A stretch of DNA of 64,000 nt from contig CAXXMM010000002.1 in the NCBI GenBank assembly GCA_963676385.2, positions 186,001 to 250,000 of the forward strand, written 5' to 3'. Source of the stretch: UBA1422 sp963676385. Lineage in GTDB: Bacteria; Bacillota; Clostridia; Peptostreptococcales; Anaerovoracaceae. Positions 47,108 to 56,430 of the stretch are shown here, one piece after another (positions within the stretch are counted from its first letter, which is position 1; every line of letters begins with the position of its first letter). A model generated the notes under the pieces. The model searched no databases. It saw nothing but the letters and a program-made list of their open reading frames with translations, and was not told where the DNA came from. A program made the translations under genes and the position numbers.

Positions 47108-47765
47108 ATGAGCAATACAAATTTAAAAGATAAGACGATTCAAAGCATCATGAACAAAATTCACGAGCTGGAAATTAGTAAAGATGCCATTCTTACTGAG
47201 GCGGATATATGCAAAATGTTTAAAATCAGCAGAACCCCGGCGCGAGAAGCGCTGATTGAATTAACTGCAAATGCATTTTGGCTAAAATTCCCAACAAGGG
47301 ATATTCCATTAAGGAGCTTAGTGAAAAAGCGAAGCTGGAAGTTTTTGATTTAATTGGTTGCTTAGATAGTATGGCAGCAAAACTTGCCATTCATGCTCTT
47401 TCAAAGGAAGATATTGAGCGGATGAGAGAAATACTAGATATGATTGATGTTGCAATTAAATATAAAAACTACAAGAAATACTATGACTTACAGGAAGAGT
47501 TTCATGATGTTTATATTAGAAAATGTGATAATGAGCAGGTCATCAAAATGTTGAACCGGGCCAAATCCAGTGTTTCTGAATATTGGCATTTGGATAATAA
47601 AAAGAAGATGCCTTTTTAATCTTGTCGGAAGTGAATAAGGAACATCGGGAGATGCTTCACCTTATTGAGACGAAGGACATTGGAGGTCTGCGAACCTATA
47701 TTGAAGACGTGCATTGGGCAACCAAAGAGTTTAACATACATGGAAAGGTATACTCGTATACCTAA
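47108..47765 (+). CDS. GntR family (FCD subfamily) regulator, two frameshifts as given
   Basis: The N-terminal winged HTH has the family signature CKMFKISRTPAREALIEL. After the first break (GCATTTTGGCT, one T missing, near 47274-47280) the frame continues LAKIPNKGYSIKELSEKAKLEV, here split at positions 1-10 and 11-22 for reading, into an FCD effector domain. A second break (CCTTTTTAATC, one T missing, near 47612-47618) leads to the normal FCD ending EHREMLHLIETKD. The joined protein is about 219 residues. The ATG at 47108 follows AAAGGTG. FCD regulators usually sense small carboxylates or amino acids. Its position just before the mttB promoter suggests control of the methyltransferase operon. 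Confidence 0.82.
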
Positions 47766-47801
47766 GTATAAGAATTCCGCTTTCCTCTATCTAAAACAGA
47801 T

Positions 47802-47831
47802 AAAAAGCTGCTAATCCATAGTGGCTTTTTT
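47802..47831 (+). terminator. Terminator after the GntR gene
   Basis: The AAAAAGC...GCTTTTTT hairpin has a CTA/TAG inner stem containing two wobble pairs. Confidence 0.6.
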
Positions 47832-47973
47832 GATGGTAATTTTAGAAAGCATGTGATGAAAACGTTGAAATAATAACAGATAATTGGGTCGGGTATTTAT
47901 TTGATTTTTGCTTGATTCTTTTGTAGAAATGAATTGCTGCAATCGTGGGTGGAAATGAAAAAATTTTATTCTG

Positions 47974-48002
47974 TTGACGGGAGAAATGTGGCTACGTATA
48001 CT
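47974..48002 (+). promoter_or_regulatory. Promoter of the mttB operon
   Basis: TTGACG (47974-47979) and TATACT (47997-48002) are exactly 17 nt apart, about 60 nt before the mttB start. It has the best match to consensus in this gap. Confidence 0.7.
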
Positions 48003-48063
48003 GTGGCTATCAATCCGACACATTGGATAGTTTTACCGCAGTTACTATACATGGAGGTAGCAA

Positions 48064-49550
48064 ATGCCAAAATTCAAACACGAAGACGACATACAAGGGT
48101 ACTGCATTCTGGGGAATGAAGATTTGGATGCCATCCATCAGTCCACGTTGGACTTGATGGGGGACTACGGACTTCAGATTCACGGAAAAGATGCCCATGA
48201 CATTCTCAGCGCTGCCGGTTGCGACGTGGACCGTGAAACGGACCGGGTACGCTTTCCTGCCAATCTGGTCAACGATGCCATTGAATCCTGTCCCGAGGAA
48301 TTTACTCTTTGCGGACGAAACCCGAAGAATGACACTTTGATTGGGAAGAAACGGGTGGCTTACAAGAATTTTGGCAACCGGGGTTATGATCATCGATCCA
48401 TACACCGGGGACGTACGAGAATCCACCAAAGAAGATTTGGGAAATGTGGCTCGATTTATTGATGCCCTGGATGAAGTCAATGTATTTTCCATCGCCGTCA
48501 CAGCGGGAGATGTGAACCAAAAGGTAAGAGCTCTCCACGAAGCGGAAGTGGTCTTTAACAACCTGACCAAAAACTTCGCCCATGACTTGGAGGGGGTAAA
48601 AAACACCCAACGGTTCATCGATATGGCGGCAACCATTCAAGGAGGCTATGACAAACTTCGGGAACGTCCCATCATCTGCATGGGCGCCTGCCCCAACAGC
48701 CCGCTTGAAATCAACGAAAACGAAACGTCCATTATCAAACTGTCCGCGGAACACGGATTGCCCATCGACATTTTATCCATGGGACTATGCGGAGGAACCA
48801 CTCCGGCCACCTTGGCAGGAACTTTGGTAACCACCAACGCAGAAATCCTGGGAGGCATTGTTTTGGCACAGTTGGTGAACAAAGGGAACCCCATCTTGTA
48901 TGGCACTTCCACCACCATTATGGATATGAAAACCATTACCTCCCCGGTAGGCGCACCGGAGCACGCCATGTGCGGAGCGGCGGTAGGCCAACTCGGCCAC
49001 TACTATGGCATTCCCACCAATGTAGGCGGGACATAGGGGGACAGCAAATGCCTGGACATCCAATTGGGCCACGAAAAAACCCTTACCTCACTCCTTCCGG
49101 CAGTGACCGGCAGCAACGTGATTTATGGGATGGGCATGTTGGAGATGGGCATGACAATGAGCTACGAAACGTCTGCTGATTGACCAGGAAATCGTCAAAA
49201 TGATACGAAGGGTACTGCAAGGCATCGCCGTCAACAAAGAGACCATTGCCCTGGATGTGATTAAAAAGGTGGGACCTGCAGGGAATTACTTGTCAGAGCG
49301 GCATACCCTAAAGTATATGAGAAGTGACCTGTCCACCACCAACCTGATTAACCGAAGAATGCGGGACAATTGGGAAAATGCGGGAGCCAAGGACATGGCA
49401 CAAGTTGCCAACGAGCAAGCCAGAGAAATTCTGGAAAACTACAAAGTAGACCCCCTGCCGCCGGAAGTTGCGAAGAGGATTCACGACCTGGTGGTAGAAG
49501 GAGAAGCTGAGGCCAATGAATTGGCAAAATTTAAGGAGGCAAAACGATGA
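48064..49550 (+). CDS. mttB: Trimethylamine methyltransferase MttB containing pyrrolysine (TAG), with two frameshifts as given
   Basis: MttB moves a methyl group from trimethylamine to a cognate corrinoid protein. The protein (about 494 residues) aligns with Methanosarcina MttB throughout. Its in-frame TAG at 49034-49036 falls exactly at the pyrrolysine: YYGIPTNVGGT-TAG-GDSK here against YGLPSYVAGS-Pyl-SDAK there, followed by GHEKTLTSLLPA. The codon is therefore read as pyrrolysine, not as a stop. Two one-base insertions interrupt the frame: near 48375-48380 (GGCAACCGG for GGCACCGG, restoring FGTGVMIIDP) and near 49169-49172 (before LLIDQEIV). GGAGGT precedes the ATG. The stop overlaps the next MttB-family gene (ATGA). 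Confidence 0.9.
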
Positions 49551-51037
49551 GCAAGTTTTCTTTTGATAATTTGCCCCAACTTCAAATTATTAATCATAAT
49601 CAGATTCTTCAGGTTCATGAAAATGCCCTTGAGATTTTGGAAAATACAGGGGTGCGGTTTGAATACCACAAGGCGCTAGAGATTCTAAAGGATGCAGGCT
49701 GTCAGGTGGAATTTGACACCATGGTGGTAAAAATCCCCAGAAAAATAGTGGAAGACGCCATATTAACCGCGCCGGAAACCTTTTCTTTGTACGATCGAGA
49801 AGGGGAGTTCTATTGCGAATTCGGAGATGGACAGCCTCGCTTTAATCCGGGGAGCAGTTCGGTATTGGTAATGGATCGAGATGGACATACATCCCGGTCT
49901 TCTACTGCTATGGATTTAATAGCCATAACCAAGGTGGCGCAGGCCATGCCTCAAATAGATTTTGTGTCCTCATCTGTAGTGGCAGAAGAGGCCCCGCTTC
50001 AATTAGGGTCACAGTTGATTTATCTAACAGAAATTAAGCATTCAATCAAACCGATTATCGGTGGAGCGGTGGATGAGGCTGGACCGAAACGAACCTTTGA
50101 ACTATTAAAAGCGGTTCGGGGGAGCGAGGAAGAAGTTCGAACCAAACCCTACACGATTTTTGATATCTGTTCAGTTTCTCCCTTGAGTTACTCCCATATC
50201 GGCGCATCCAATATCATTGATTGTGCAAACTTGGATATTCCCATTGAGCTGATTTGCGCCAGCATTGCAGGAGTGACGGCACCGGTAAGCTTAGCGGGAG
50301 CTTTGCTGCAGCATACGGTAGAAATATTGGCGGGTGTTGTATTAAGCCAAGTTATTAAACCGGGAACACCGGTGGTGTATGGAGGTGCTCCTTGTACTTT
50401 CAATATGAAAACCACATATACACCAATGAACTCAATAGAAGGTGATATGATTCGTTGTGGCTATGGATTAATGGGCAAATATTATGGTTTGCCAACCCAT
50501 ACATATGCTGCTTTATCTGATGCAAAACTAATTGATTATCAAGCGGGATTTGAAAGTGGAAGAAGTGCGCTTCTGGCAACTCAGGTGGGATTTGATAATA
50601 TGTCCGGTGCCGGTGGGTTAAACGTCATTGCAGAAATGAGTCCGGAAAAATTGGTTATGGATGCGGAAATGATTGGACTAATCAAGCACTATAACAAAGG
50701 AATTAACATGGACGATGAATGTTTGGCCCAAGAGATCATTTGCAAGGTGGGGCATGGTGGAAGCTTCATGTCGGAACGGCATACCTTGAATCACTTTAGA
50801 CAGGAATATAATTATGATTGTGATGTAATGAACTTTATGGATCGGGTTCCCTGGATAAAACAGGGGGCACCAAACATGTTGGACAAAGCAAAAACCAAGG
50901 TGGATAGCATATTAAAAGACAATCAATATTATATTGATCCTGAGCGAGAAAAAGCCTTAGATCAGGCATTTATTCAAATATGTCTTGAAGCCGGCATTGA
51001 AGAACCAAGCCAGTATCTCAAGTATTCAAGAAAGTAA
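49547..51037 (+). CDS. Non-pyrrolysine MttB-superfamily methyltransferase
   Basis: A 496-residue COG5598 protein similar in length and order to MttB, but with a sense codon at the pyrrolysine position (Leu in TYAALSDAKLID). Characterised non-Pyl members demethylate quaternary amines such as glycine betaine (MtgB), proline betaine (MtpB), carnitine (MtcB) or gamma-butyrobetaine (MtyB), passing the methyl group to a corrinoid protein. Substrate cannot be read directly. The next two genes are an amino-acid racemase-like enzyme and an amino-acid permease, which hints at a methylated amino acid. It overlaps mttB by 4 bp, so the two are co-translated. No frameshift is seen. Confidence 0.88.
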   Translation: MSKFSFDNLPQLQIINHNQILQVHENALEILENTGVRFEYHKALEILKDAGCQVEFDTMVVKIPRKIVEDAILTAPETFSLYDREGEFYCEFGDGQPRFNPGSSSVLVMDRDGHTSRSSTAMDLIAITKVAQAMPQIDFVSSSVVAEEAPLQLGSQLIYLTEIKHSIKPIIGGAVDEAGPKRTFELLKAVRGSEEEVRTKPYTIFDICSVSPLSYSHIGASNIIDCANLDIPIELICASIAGVTAPVSLAGALLQHTVEILAGVVLSQVIKPGTPVVYGGAPCTFNMKTTYTPMNSIEGDMIRCGYGLMGKYYGLPTHTYAALSDAKLIDYQAGFESGRSALLATQVGFDNMSGAGGLNVIAEMSPEKLVMDAEMIGLIKHYNKGINMDDECLAQEIICKVGHGGSFMSERHTLNHFRQEYNYDCDVMNFMDRVPWIKQGAPNMLDKAKTKVDSILKDNQYYIDPEREKALDQAFIQICLEAGIEEPSQYLKYSRK

Positions 51038-51058
51038 CACAATAGGAGCAGAAGGGAA

Positions 51059-52162
51059 ATGAACTATCCGTGCCTGGAAATAAATACATATCAACTTACC
51101 TATAATACCCGAGTTCTTATGAATGACTTAGGTGGAATGGGGATTACCCTGATGGGCGTGAACAAAGTATTCAACGGGCTGCCACAAACAGCTTTAGCGA
51201 TGATTGATGCAGGTGTGGAAGTTATTGCCGAAACCATGGTGTGCAATTTAAAAAAATTGGAAGGGCTACCGTGCAAGAAGGCCATGTTGCGAAGTCCGGC
51301 ACTTAGTGAAGTTGCCAACGTCATACAATATGCGGACATTTCCCTAACAGGGAGTCGTCTTGTGTTGGAGGCCTTATCCCAAGAGGCTGTTCGCCAAAAT
51401 CGAGAGCATGAAGTTATGCTAATGATTGATATGGGGGATATCCGGGAGGGAATTTGGTATGAAAACCTAGAGGAAATTGAAGATGCTTTGCTGCAAATTC
51501 TTTCTCTACCAAATCTGAAAATTTATGGGATTGGAACTAATTTTGGTTGCTATGGAACAATCTTGGCAACCCGGGAAAACACCCAAACTTTTGTGGAAAT
51601 CGCCGACTTTATGGAAAAAAAGATTGGCTTAAAATTTCCTTATATTTCCGGGGGAAACGGCTCCACTTATTATTTAGCAGAGCAAGGACTTTTACCGGAG
51701 AAAATCAATCATTTAAGAATTGGAGGTCAGCATATCTTTGGGATTGAGTATGTGGAAGGGAGGTATTTAAAACAATATTTTCACTCAACCAAAGATGTAA
51801 AACTATTGGCATCAGATTCCTATCTGTTGAAAGCGGAGGTCATCGAGGTGAGAAACAAACCCACAGTTCCGGTTGGAATATTAAGTGTGGATGCGTTTAT
51901 GAGGAAAAAGAGCTTTGCAGATCGGGGTATCCGACGAACGGCAATTTTGGGGTTTGGACTCCAAGAAGTGCCTTTTGAGAATCTTCATCCAGCGGATGAA
52001 GGCATACGGATCATGGGGCAGACAAGCAATCATACCATTCTTGATGCGGAGGATGCTGCACAGCAAATTAGTGTAGGAGATATTATTACTTTTGAAGTAG
52101 ACTATACTGCACTGATGCATCTATGCAATGCACCAAGCGTCGGGAAAATTTTTACACCTTAA
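51059..52162 (+). CDS. Alanine/ornithine racemase family PLP enzyme
   Basis: A 367-residue fold-III PLP protein. The Schiff-base Lys is expected in GVNKVFNG (about residue 35). The C-terminal GQTSNHTILDAED corresponds to the conserved G-SSDH-I-D of ornithine racemase (Orr)-type enzymes. It would interconvert L and D forms of an amino acid, using a one-domain partner arrangement unlike large alanine racemases. GGAGCAGAAGGG precedes the ATG, 21 nt after the MttB-like gene. Racemases are not standard partners of MttB-type genes. Here it may process the demethylated product or invert the methylated substrate; this is inference. Confidence 0.8.
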   Translation: MNYPCLEINTYQLTYNTRVLMNDLGGMGITLMGVNKVFNGLPQTALAMIDAGVEVIAETMVCNLKKLEGLPCKKAMLRSPALSEVANVIQYADISLTGSRLVLEALSQEAVRQNREHEVMLMIDMGDIREGIWYENLEEIEDALLQILSLPNLKIYGIGTNFGCYGTILATRENTQTFVEIADFMEKKIGLKFPYISGGNGSTYYLAEQGLLPEKINHLRIGGQHIFGIEYVEGRYLKQYFHSTKDVKLLASDSYLLKAEVIEVRNKPTVPVGILSVDAFMRKKSFADRGIRRTAILGFGLQEVPFENLHPADEGIRIMGQTSNHTILDAEDAAQQISVGDIITFEVDYTALMHLCNAPSVGKIFTP

Positions 52163-52200
52163 CGGCGAATGAATTCGCATATAGTAAGGAGGCTTACGAA

Positions 52201-53691
52201 ATGAAAGCAAACTTGAATGGCGAGAATAAATTAAAAAGGCAGCTTAGGCCAAGGCACATGTCTATGATTGGTCTGGGCGGTGCAATTGGAACGGGACTTT
52301 TTGTTGCTTTGGGTTATAATATTACAGCAGCAGGTCCGGGTGGCGCACTGGCTGCTTATGTAGCAATGGGATTTTTAGTATACTTTATGATGAATAGCCT
52401 TGGAGAAATGTCCACAGAGATTCCAATTTCAGGGTCTTTTTCTGAGTACTGTACCCGATTTGTTGACCCTGCGCTAGGATTTGCAGTTGGGTGGAACTAT
52501 TGGTTCTCCTGGTCCATCACGGTGGGAGCGGAATTGCTTGCCGGTTGTATCTTGATTAAATTCTGGATGCCGGATGCCAATGTCCTGCTTTGGAGTGCCA
52601 TTTTCTTTGTTATTATTTATCTGTTGAATTTTCTTTCGGCGAAAGGATATGGGGAAGGTGAATTTTGGTTTGCAGGAATTAAGGTTATTACCATTCTAGT
52701 ATTCTTAGTGTTAGGCGTTTTGATGATTGCAGGAATTCTTGGCGGAAAAGCTCCTGGCGTTGCCAACTGGACCACACAGGACGCACCTTTTGTAGGTGGG
52801 GGCATGGCTATTCTTAGCTGTTTCCTTTTGGCAGGATTTTCTTTTCAGGGGACAGAAATCGTTGGAATTGCAGCCGGCGAGTCAGACGACCCTGCAAAAT
52901 CAGTTCCAAAATCAATTAATTCAGTATTTTGGAGAATTTTGATATTTTACATTGGCGCTGTTGTCATCATTGGTTTCTTAGTTCCGTACACAGATGCGAA
53001 TTTGGCCAAAACCGGCATCGAAAACGTTGCGTTTTCACCGTTTACTTTGGTATTCGAGCGTGCGGGATGGGCAATTGCCGCTTCCGTCATGAATGCAGTC
53101 ATTTTGACATCGGTGCTTTCCTGCGGAAATGCCGGGTTGTATGTTGCAACGAGAATGCTATATTCTCTGGCGATTGACGGCAAAGCACCAAAGTATTTTA
53201 CAAAAGTCAGCAAAAGAGGAATTCCGGTTCGTGCGCTGAATGCCACGGCTGCAGTGGGTGCTGTTTGTTTCTTGGCAACACAGGTTGGATTGGATAAAGC
53301 ATACTATTGGCTTTTGAATATTTCTGCTTTAACCGGATTTATCGCCTGGCTGGCCATTGCCATATCTCATTTCTATTTCAGAAGAGCTTACGTTGCTCAA
53401 GGGAATAAAGTTGAGGATTTGAAGTTCAAAGCGAAACTCTATCCGTTTGGACCCATATTTGCGTTTGTCATTTGTGCCTTAATTATTGTGGGACAGTATT
53501 ACGCATATGGGGATTATTCTGTGACCGGATTCTTCGTCGCCTATATTGGACTCTTTGTGTTCCTAGCATGTTTCTTCGGATACAAAATTGTGAAGAAGAC
53601 CAAGATGGTCAAGCCTCAAGAAGCAGACTTGTCCTTCCATGACGAAAACTTGGACCTAATAGATGCGGAGCGGGAGCTACAGGCGAAATAA
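52201..53691 (+). CDS. Amino-acid permease (APC superfamily, AAT type)
   Basis: A 496-residue transporter with twelve membrane helices. It opens with LKRQLRPRHMSMIGLGGAIG, typical of LysP/AroP-type permeases, and has GSFSEYCTRFVDPALGFAVG and the FSFQGTEIVGIAAGE segment. TAAGGAGG precedes the ATG at 52201; the frame is open upstream but overlaps the racemase gene. It is the fourth gene of the mttB operon and is closed by a strong terminator. It probably imports an amino acid or a methylated derivative for the operon's enzymes. BCCT-type transporters are the more usual betaine carriers, so an amino-acid-like substrate is suggested. Confidence 0.9.
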   Translation: MKANLNGENKLKRQLRPRHMSMIGLGGAIGTGLFVALGYNITAAGPGGALAAYVAMGFLVYFMMNSLGEMSTEIPISGSFSEYCTRFVDPALGFAVGWNYWFSWSITVGAELLAGCILIKFWMPDANVLLWSAIFFVIIYLLNFLSAKGYGEGEFWFAGIKVITILVFLVLGVLMIAGILGGKAPGVANWTTQDAPFVGGGMAILSCFLLAGFSFQGTEIVGIAAGESDDPAKSVPKSINSVFWRILIFYIGAVVIIGFLVPYTDANLAKTGIENVAFSPFTLVFERAGWAIAASVMNAVILTSVLSCGNAGLYVATRMLYSLAIDGKAPKYFTKVSKRGIPVRALNATAAVGAVCFLATQVGLDKAYYWLLNISALTGFIAWLAIAISHFYFRRAYVAQGNKVEDLKFKAKLYPFGPIFAFVICALIIVGQYYAYGDYSVTGFFVAYIGLFVFLACFFGYKIVKKTKMVKPQEADLSFHDENLDLIDAERELQAK

Positions 53692-53720
53692 AATAATACA
53701 ACCATAAAAACATAGTCATA

Positions 53721-53761
53721 AAAAAACACCGGAAGCTATAATTGCTTTCCGGTGTTTTTTT
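53721..53761. terminator. Bidirectional terminator between permease and LuxR genes
   Basis: AAAAAACACCGGAA pairs with TTCCGGTGTTTTTT around a short loop (one bulged T), with A and T runs on both sides for convergent genes. Confidence 0.9.
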
Positions 53762-53768
53762 GGTAATA

Positions 53769-54890
53769 TTATTTAATCATACCTAAAGTTTCAAAAATTT
53801 CCTTCTTGCTTTTTATTTGCATCTTCTCATAGATGACTGACATATATTTTTTTACAGTTGGCAAACTAACAAACATTTCTAGAGCAATGTCAGAATTGCT
53901 TTTGCCTTGAAGCAAATACTTCACCAAAATAATCTCTTGCTCCGTTAGTGCAAATTTCCTTTTTGCCAGTTGGAGAGACTTAAAAAGAAAGTTAGAAACA
54001 TCATACACCATGCAGTAATAGTAGCATCGTGAATTCTCTGGATTTTTAGGGATATCCAATCGGATGTGATCGGAGCGCGGGGTGGTAACCCTTGAAATCT
54101 CAATAAAAATTGGATAGTTTGTCAATTTGCATTCCGTGGAAACAGAAGTGTCATCGTCTCCTTCCATGGTTTGACAAATATATTGAATTTTTCTTAACAC
54201 GTCGATGGATTGTTCCTTGTTGACCAACATTTTGAAATGATTGTTGCTGCGAATCAAACGAAAACCATAATCCAGAACGCCCACACCAACGCAACGGCAA
54301 TCATCCATTTTAATGTATGTTTCGTCTCCGAAGGGATTTTCCAAATCATAGTATTGAAATAAATTGGAAAGATGAGGCTGGAAGAGCCGGAGCATCTGCA
54401 GTTCTTCTTCGGAAAAATCCGGGCCCTCAGTACCTCGATAAAATGAGAATGCCCCTTTTAACCCTTTTTTATTCTTAAGAGCAAGATTGCCTTCTACGGC
54501 ATAAATGGAATCGGTAGGGACCAAATACTCATTCCAATAGATGGTGTTCATCCGGACTTCGTGGTCAAAAAAGGAGCTGGAACGAAAAACAATAGGTGTG
54601 GGTTGATCCAAAACAGGAAGGGCATCATCAAATCTACAATAGTAGTTGTGATATCTTTTGTCAAAATGTAAATCCCAGTTTAAAGAAATGGATGCTTGGC
54701 TGGTGTAGTCTCCTTGATCGTCTTTTGAGAAAAATGTAACCGCTGCTTTGTCAAAGGGAATGATGGACATGACCCCTTGGAAAAAATGATTGGTTTTGCT
54801 GTGAAGGGGATAGTCGTCCCGATACAAATCCGCAATAATACGATTGATGTGCTCAAATTTTCGTAAAATCATTTCTTGAATGCTACTCAT
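53769..54890 (-). CDS. LuxR-type HTH transcriptional regulator
   Basis: A 373-residue protein with a C-terminal LuxR HTH (about 312-370: FALTEQEIILVKYLLQGKSN, IALEMFVSLPTVKKYMSVIY). The first 200 residues look like a GAF-type sensing domain that I cannot assign more closely. No response-regulator receiver is present. It lies between the permease operon and the divergent corrinoid protein gene, so it likely controls one or both. Two related palindromes sit in the shared upstream region. The start follows GGAGGG. Confidence 0.85.
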   Translation of the reverse strand: MSSIQEMILRKFEHINRIIADLYRDDYPLHSKTNHFFQGVMSIIPFDKAAVTFFSKDDQGDYTSQASISLNWDLHFDKRYHNYYCRFDDALPVLDQPTPIVFRSSSFFDHEVRMNTIYWNEYLVPTDSIYAVEGNLALKNKKGLKGAFSFYRGTEGPDFSEEELQMLRLFQPHLSNLFQYYDLENPFGDETYIKMDDCRCVGVGVLDYGFRLIRSNNHFKMLVNKEQSIDVLRKIQYICQTMEGDDDTSVSTECKLTNYPIFIEISRVTTPRSDHIRLDIPKNPENSRCYYYCMVYDVSNFLFKSLQLAKRKFALTEQEIILVKYLLQGKSNSDIALEMFVSLPTVKKYMSVIYEKMQIKSKKEIFETLGMIK

Positions 54891-54907
54891 AGGCCCTCCT
54901 TCTATGC

Positions 54908-54984
54908 TGTATACATGTATATTGTAATATATACTAAGGTATCTTGCAACATTAGTTTTGCTGGGTTACAATGGATGTATACAT
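54908..54984. promoter_or_regulatory. Paired palindromic sites between LuxR regulator and corrinoid protein gene
   Basis: TATACATGTATA (54910-54921, perfect 12-bp palindrome) and ATGTATACAT (54975-54984, perfect 10-bp palindrome) share the string TGTATACAT, which occurs at 54908 and 54976. Their spacing and divergent setting fit operators for the adjacent regulator. Confidence 0.5.
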
Positions 54985-55061
54985 AAGAATATCAAGATGG
55001 AAATGAGACTGTTATCATTAGTAGGGATATTCATTAAAAGAGGCGAAAAAAGGAGTAGAAC

Positions 55062-55700
55062 ATGAGCGATGCATTGTTAACAAAGGCGCAGGAATCAATT
55101 ATTGAAGTAGACGAAGATTTGGCAATGGAGGTTATCAAAGAGGCAGAGGCGGAAGGAATGAGTCTGCTTGATTTGTTGGCAAAAGGCTTTTCGGCGGGAA
55201 TGCGAGAACTGGGGGACCGATTTGGAAGGGGAGAAGTTTTTCTTCCTGAACTAATTTTTGCTAGCGAAGTAATGAAGATGGTTACCACGGAGATTGAGTC
55301 GAAATTTGATTCCAATGAAACCGCCAAAAGAGCAGTATTGGTCATTGGGACTGTAGAAGGGGATGTGCATGACATTGGAAAAGGAATTGTCGCTTCTTTG
55401 GTAAAAACAAATGGAATTGAAGTATATGATTTGGGGAGAGAAGTGCCTGCATCAGAATTTGTGGCCAAGGCAAAAGAATACAAGGCGGACTTTATAGGAA
55501 GCAGCGCTCTTTTAACAACTACTATGACCGTTCAAAAAGATATAGAAGAGTTGTTGGTGGCGGAAGGGATTCGTGACCAAGTGCATACCATGATTGGTGG
55601 AGCACCGGTTACTGCCAGGTGGGCAGAAAAAATAGGTGCAGATGCATACTGTGAAGATGCCATGGATTCCGTCAAATTTATTAATAGTAAACTCAAGTAA
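55062..55700 (+). CDS. Corrinoid protein of the MtbC/MttC type
   Basis: A 212-residue B12 carrier. The N-terminal helical cap (about 1-85) is followed by the cobalamin-binding Rossmann domain with GDVHDIGKGIV, where the His ligates cobalt from below, and the SSALLTTTM and GGAPVT loops. It accepts methyl groups from MttB-type methyltransferases and hands them to a methyl-THF or CoM methyltransferase. The Shine-Dalgarno is AAAAGGAG. It is separated from the two methyltransferase genes by a racemase, a permease and a regulator, rather than adjacent as in most mttBC loci. No reductive activator (RamA) is in this window. Confidence 0.93.
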   Translation: MSDALLTKAQESIIEVDEDLAMEVIKEAEAEGMSLLDLLAKGFSAGMRELGDRFGRGEVFLPELIFASEVMKMVTTEIESKFDSNETAKRAVLVIGTVEGDVHDIGKGIVASLVKTNGIEVYDLGREVPASEFVAKAKEYKADFIGSSALLTTTMTVQKDIEELLVAEGIRDQVHTMIGGAPVTARWAEKIGADAYCEDAMDSVKFINSKLK

Positions 55701-55721
55701 GGAGTAAACTAAAAAAGAAGC

Positions 55722-55759
55722 AAAAGACCACAGAAAAAAATCTTCTGTGGTCTTTTGTT
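55722..55759 (+). terminator. Terminator after the corrinoid protein gene
   Basis: AAAAGACCACAGA pairs perfectly with TCTGTGGTCTTTT, then TTT. Confidence 0.9.
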
Positions 55760-55797
55760 TGTAAATAAAATAATATTACTATGCGGCGAGGATACTT

Positions 55798-56430
55798 TTA
55801 TGATGGAATCCTGAGCATGTAGGTATTCGTAAAACCGTATTTGTCCGAATGGGTGATTCCGGCTACAAAAAAACCAAGACTTTTGTAAAAGGCTACATCA
55901 AGGTCGGTATTGGTGAACAACATCAAGGGCAATTGACGTTTGTCAGCATAGTGGCAAACATGTGTCATAAGCTTTCTGCCATTTCCTTGTCCTTGCAAAG
56001 AAGTTTTCACTCCAACAAAATCAATATATAAATGATTCGGAGGCAAATCCAAAGTTGTTTCCAGTTGGTCCAACTCAACAAACATGTGACGAAGCGTTTG
56101 TTTCTCTGACTTGTTTAAATGGCCCATGGCCTTACGATATCCCTTGGCGTAACTTCTGGCCAGCAGATGCCGTAAAAAACTGTAATGGACCTGACTGGAC
56201 TCTATAAGCACAACCCCCTCATTGACTTCTTCGTTCAGGGAATAGGCCTTGCCATATCTTAGGTCATAGGCACTGTAAAATCGAATGGTTGCTTCCAATG
56301 CTGCCATACGGGTGTGTGGGTTTTTGAATGCAATTTCCAGTTTTGGATAAGTGCGGAAAGCATCCAAAAATACAGCCATTAATTTTTCGAAATCTTTTAC
56401 TTCAAATAGGTCATCAATTTTTATACTCAT
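55798..56430 (-). CDS. GNAT family N-acetyltransferase
   Basis: A 210-residue protein with a GNAT core in its second half: LYIDFVGVKTSLQGQGNGRK (Q/RxxGxG/A acetyl-CoA loop) and the downstream NTDLDVAFYKSLGF. The start has AGGTG before ATG. The substrate is unknown. It is convergent with the corrinoid gene and alone in its unit. Confidence 0.83.
   Translation of the reverse strand: MSIKIDDLFEVKDFEKLMAVFLDAFRTYPKLEIAFKNPHTRMAALEATIRFYSAYDLRYGKAYSLNEEVNEGVVLIESSQVHYSFLRHLLARSYAKGYRKAMGHLNKSEKQTLRHMFVELDQLETTLDLPPNHLYIDFVGVKTSLQGQGNGRKLMTHVCHYADKRQLPLMLFTNTDLDVAFYKSLGFFVAGITHSDKYGFTNTYMLRIPS

Noticed and set aside
49034..49036. Nonsense mutation making mttB a pseudogene
   Set aside because: The codon is TAG, at the exact pyrrolysine position of MttB, with conserved sequence on both sides. 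Pyrrolysine decoding explains it better.
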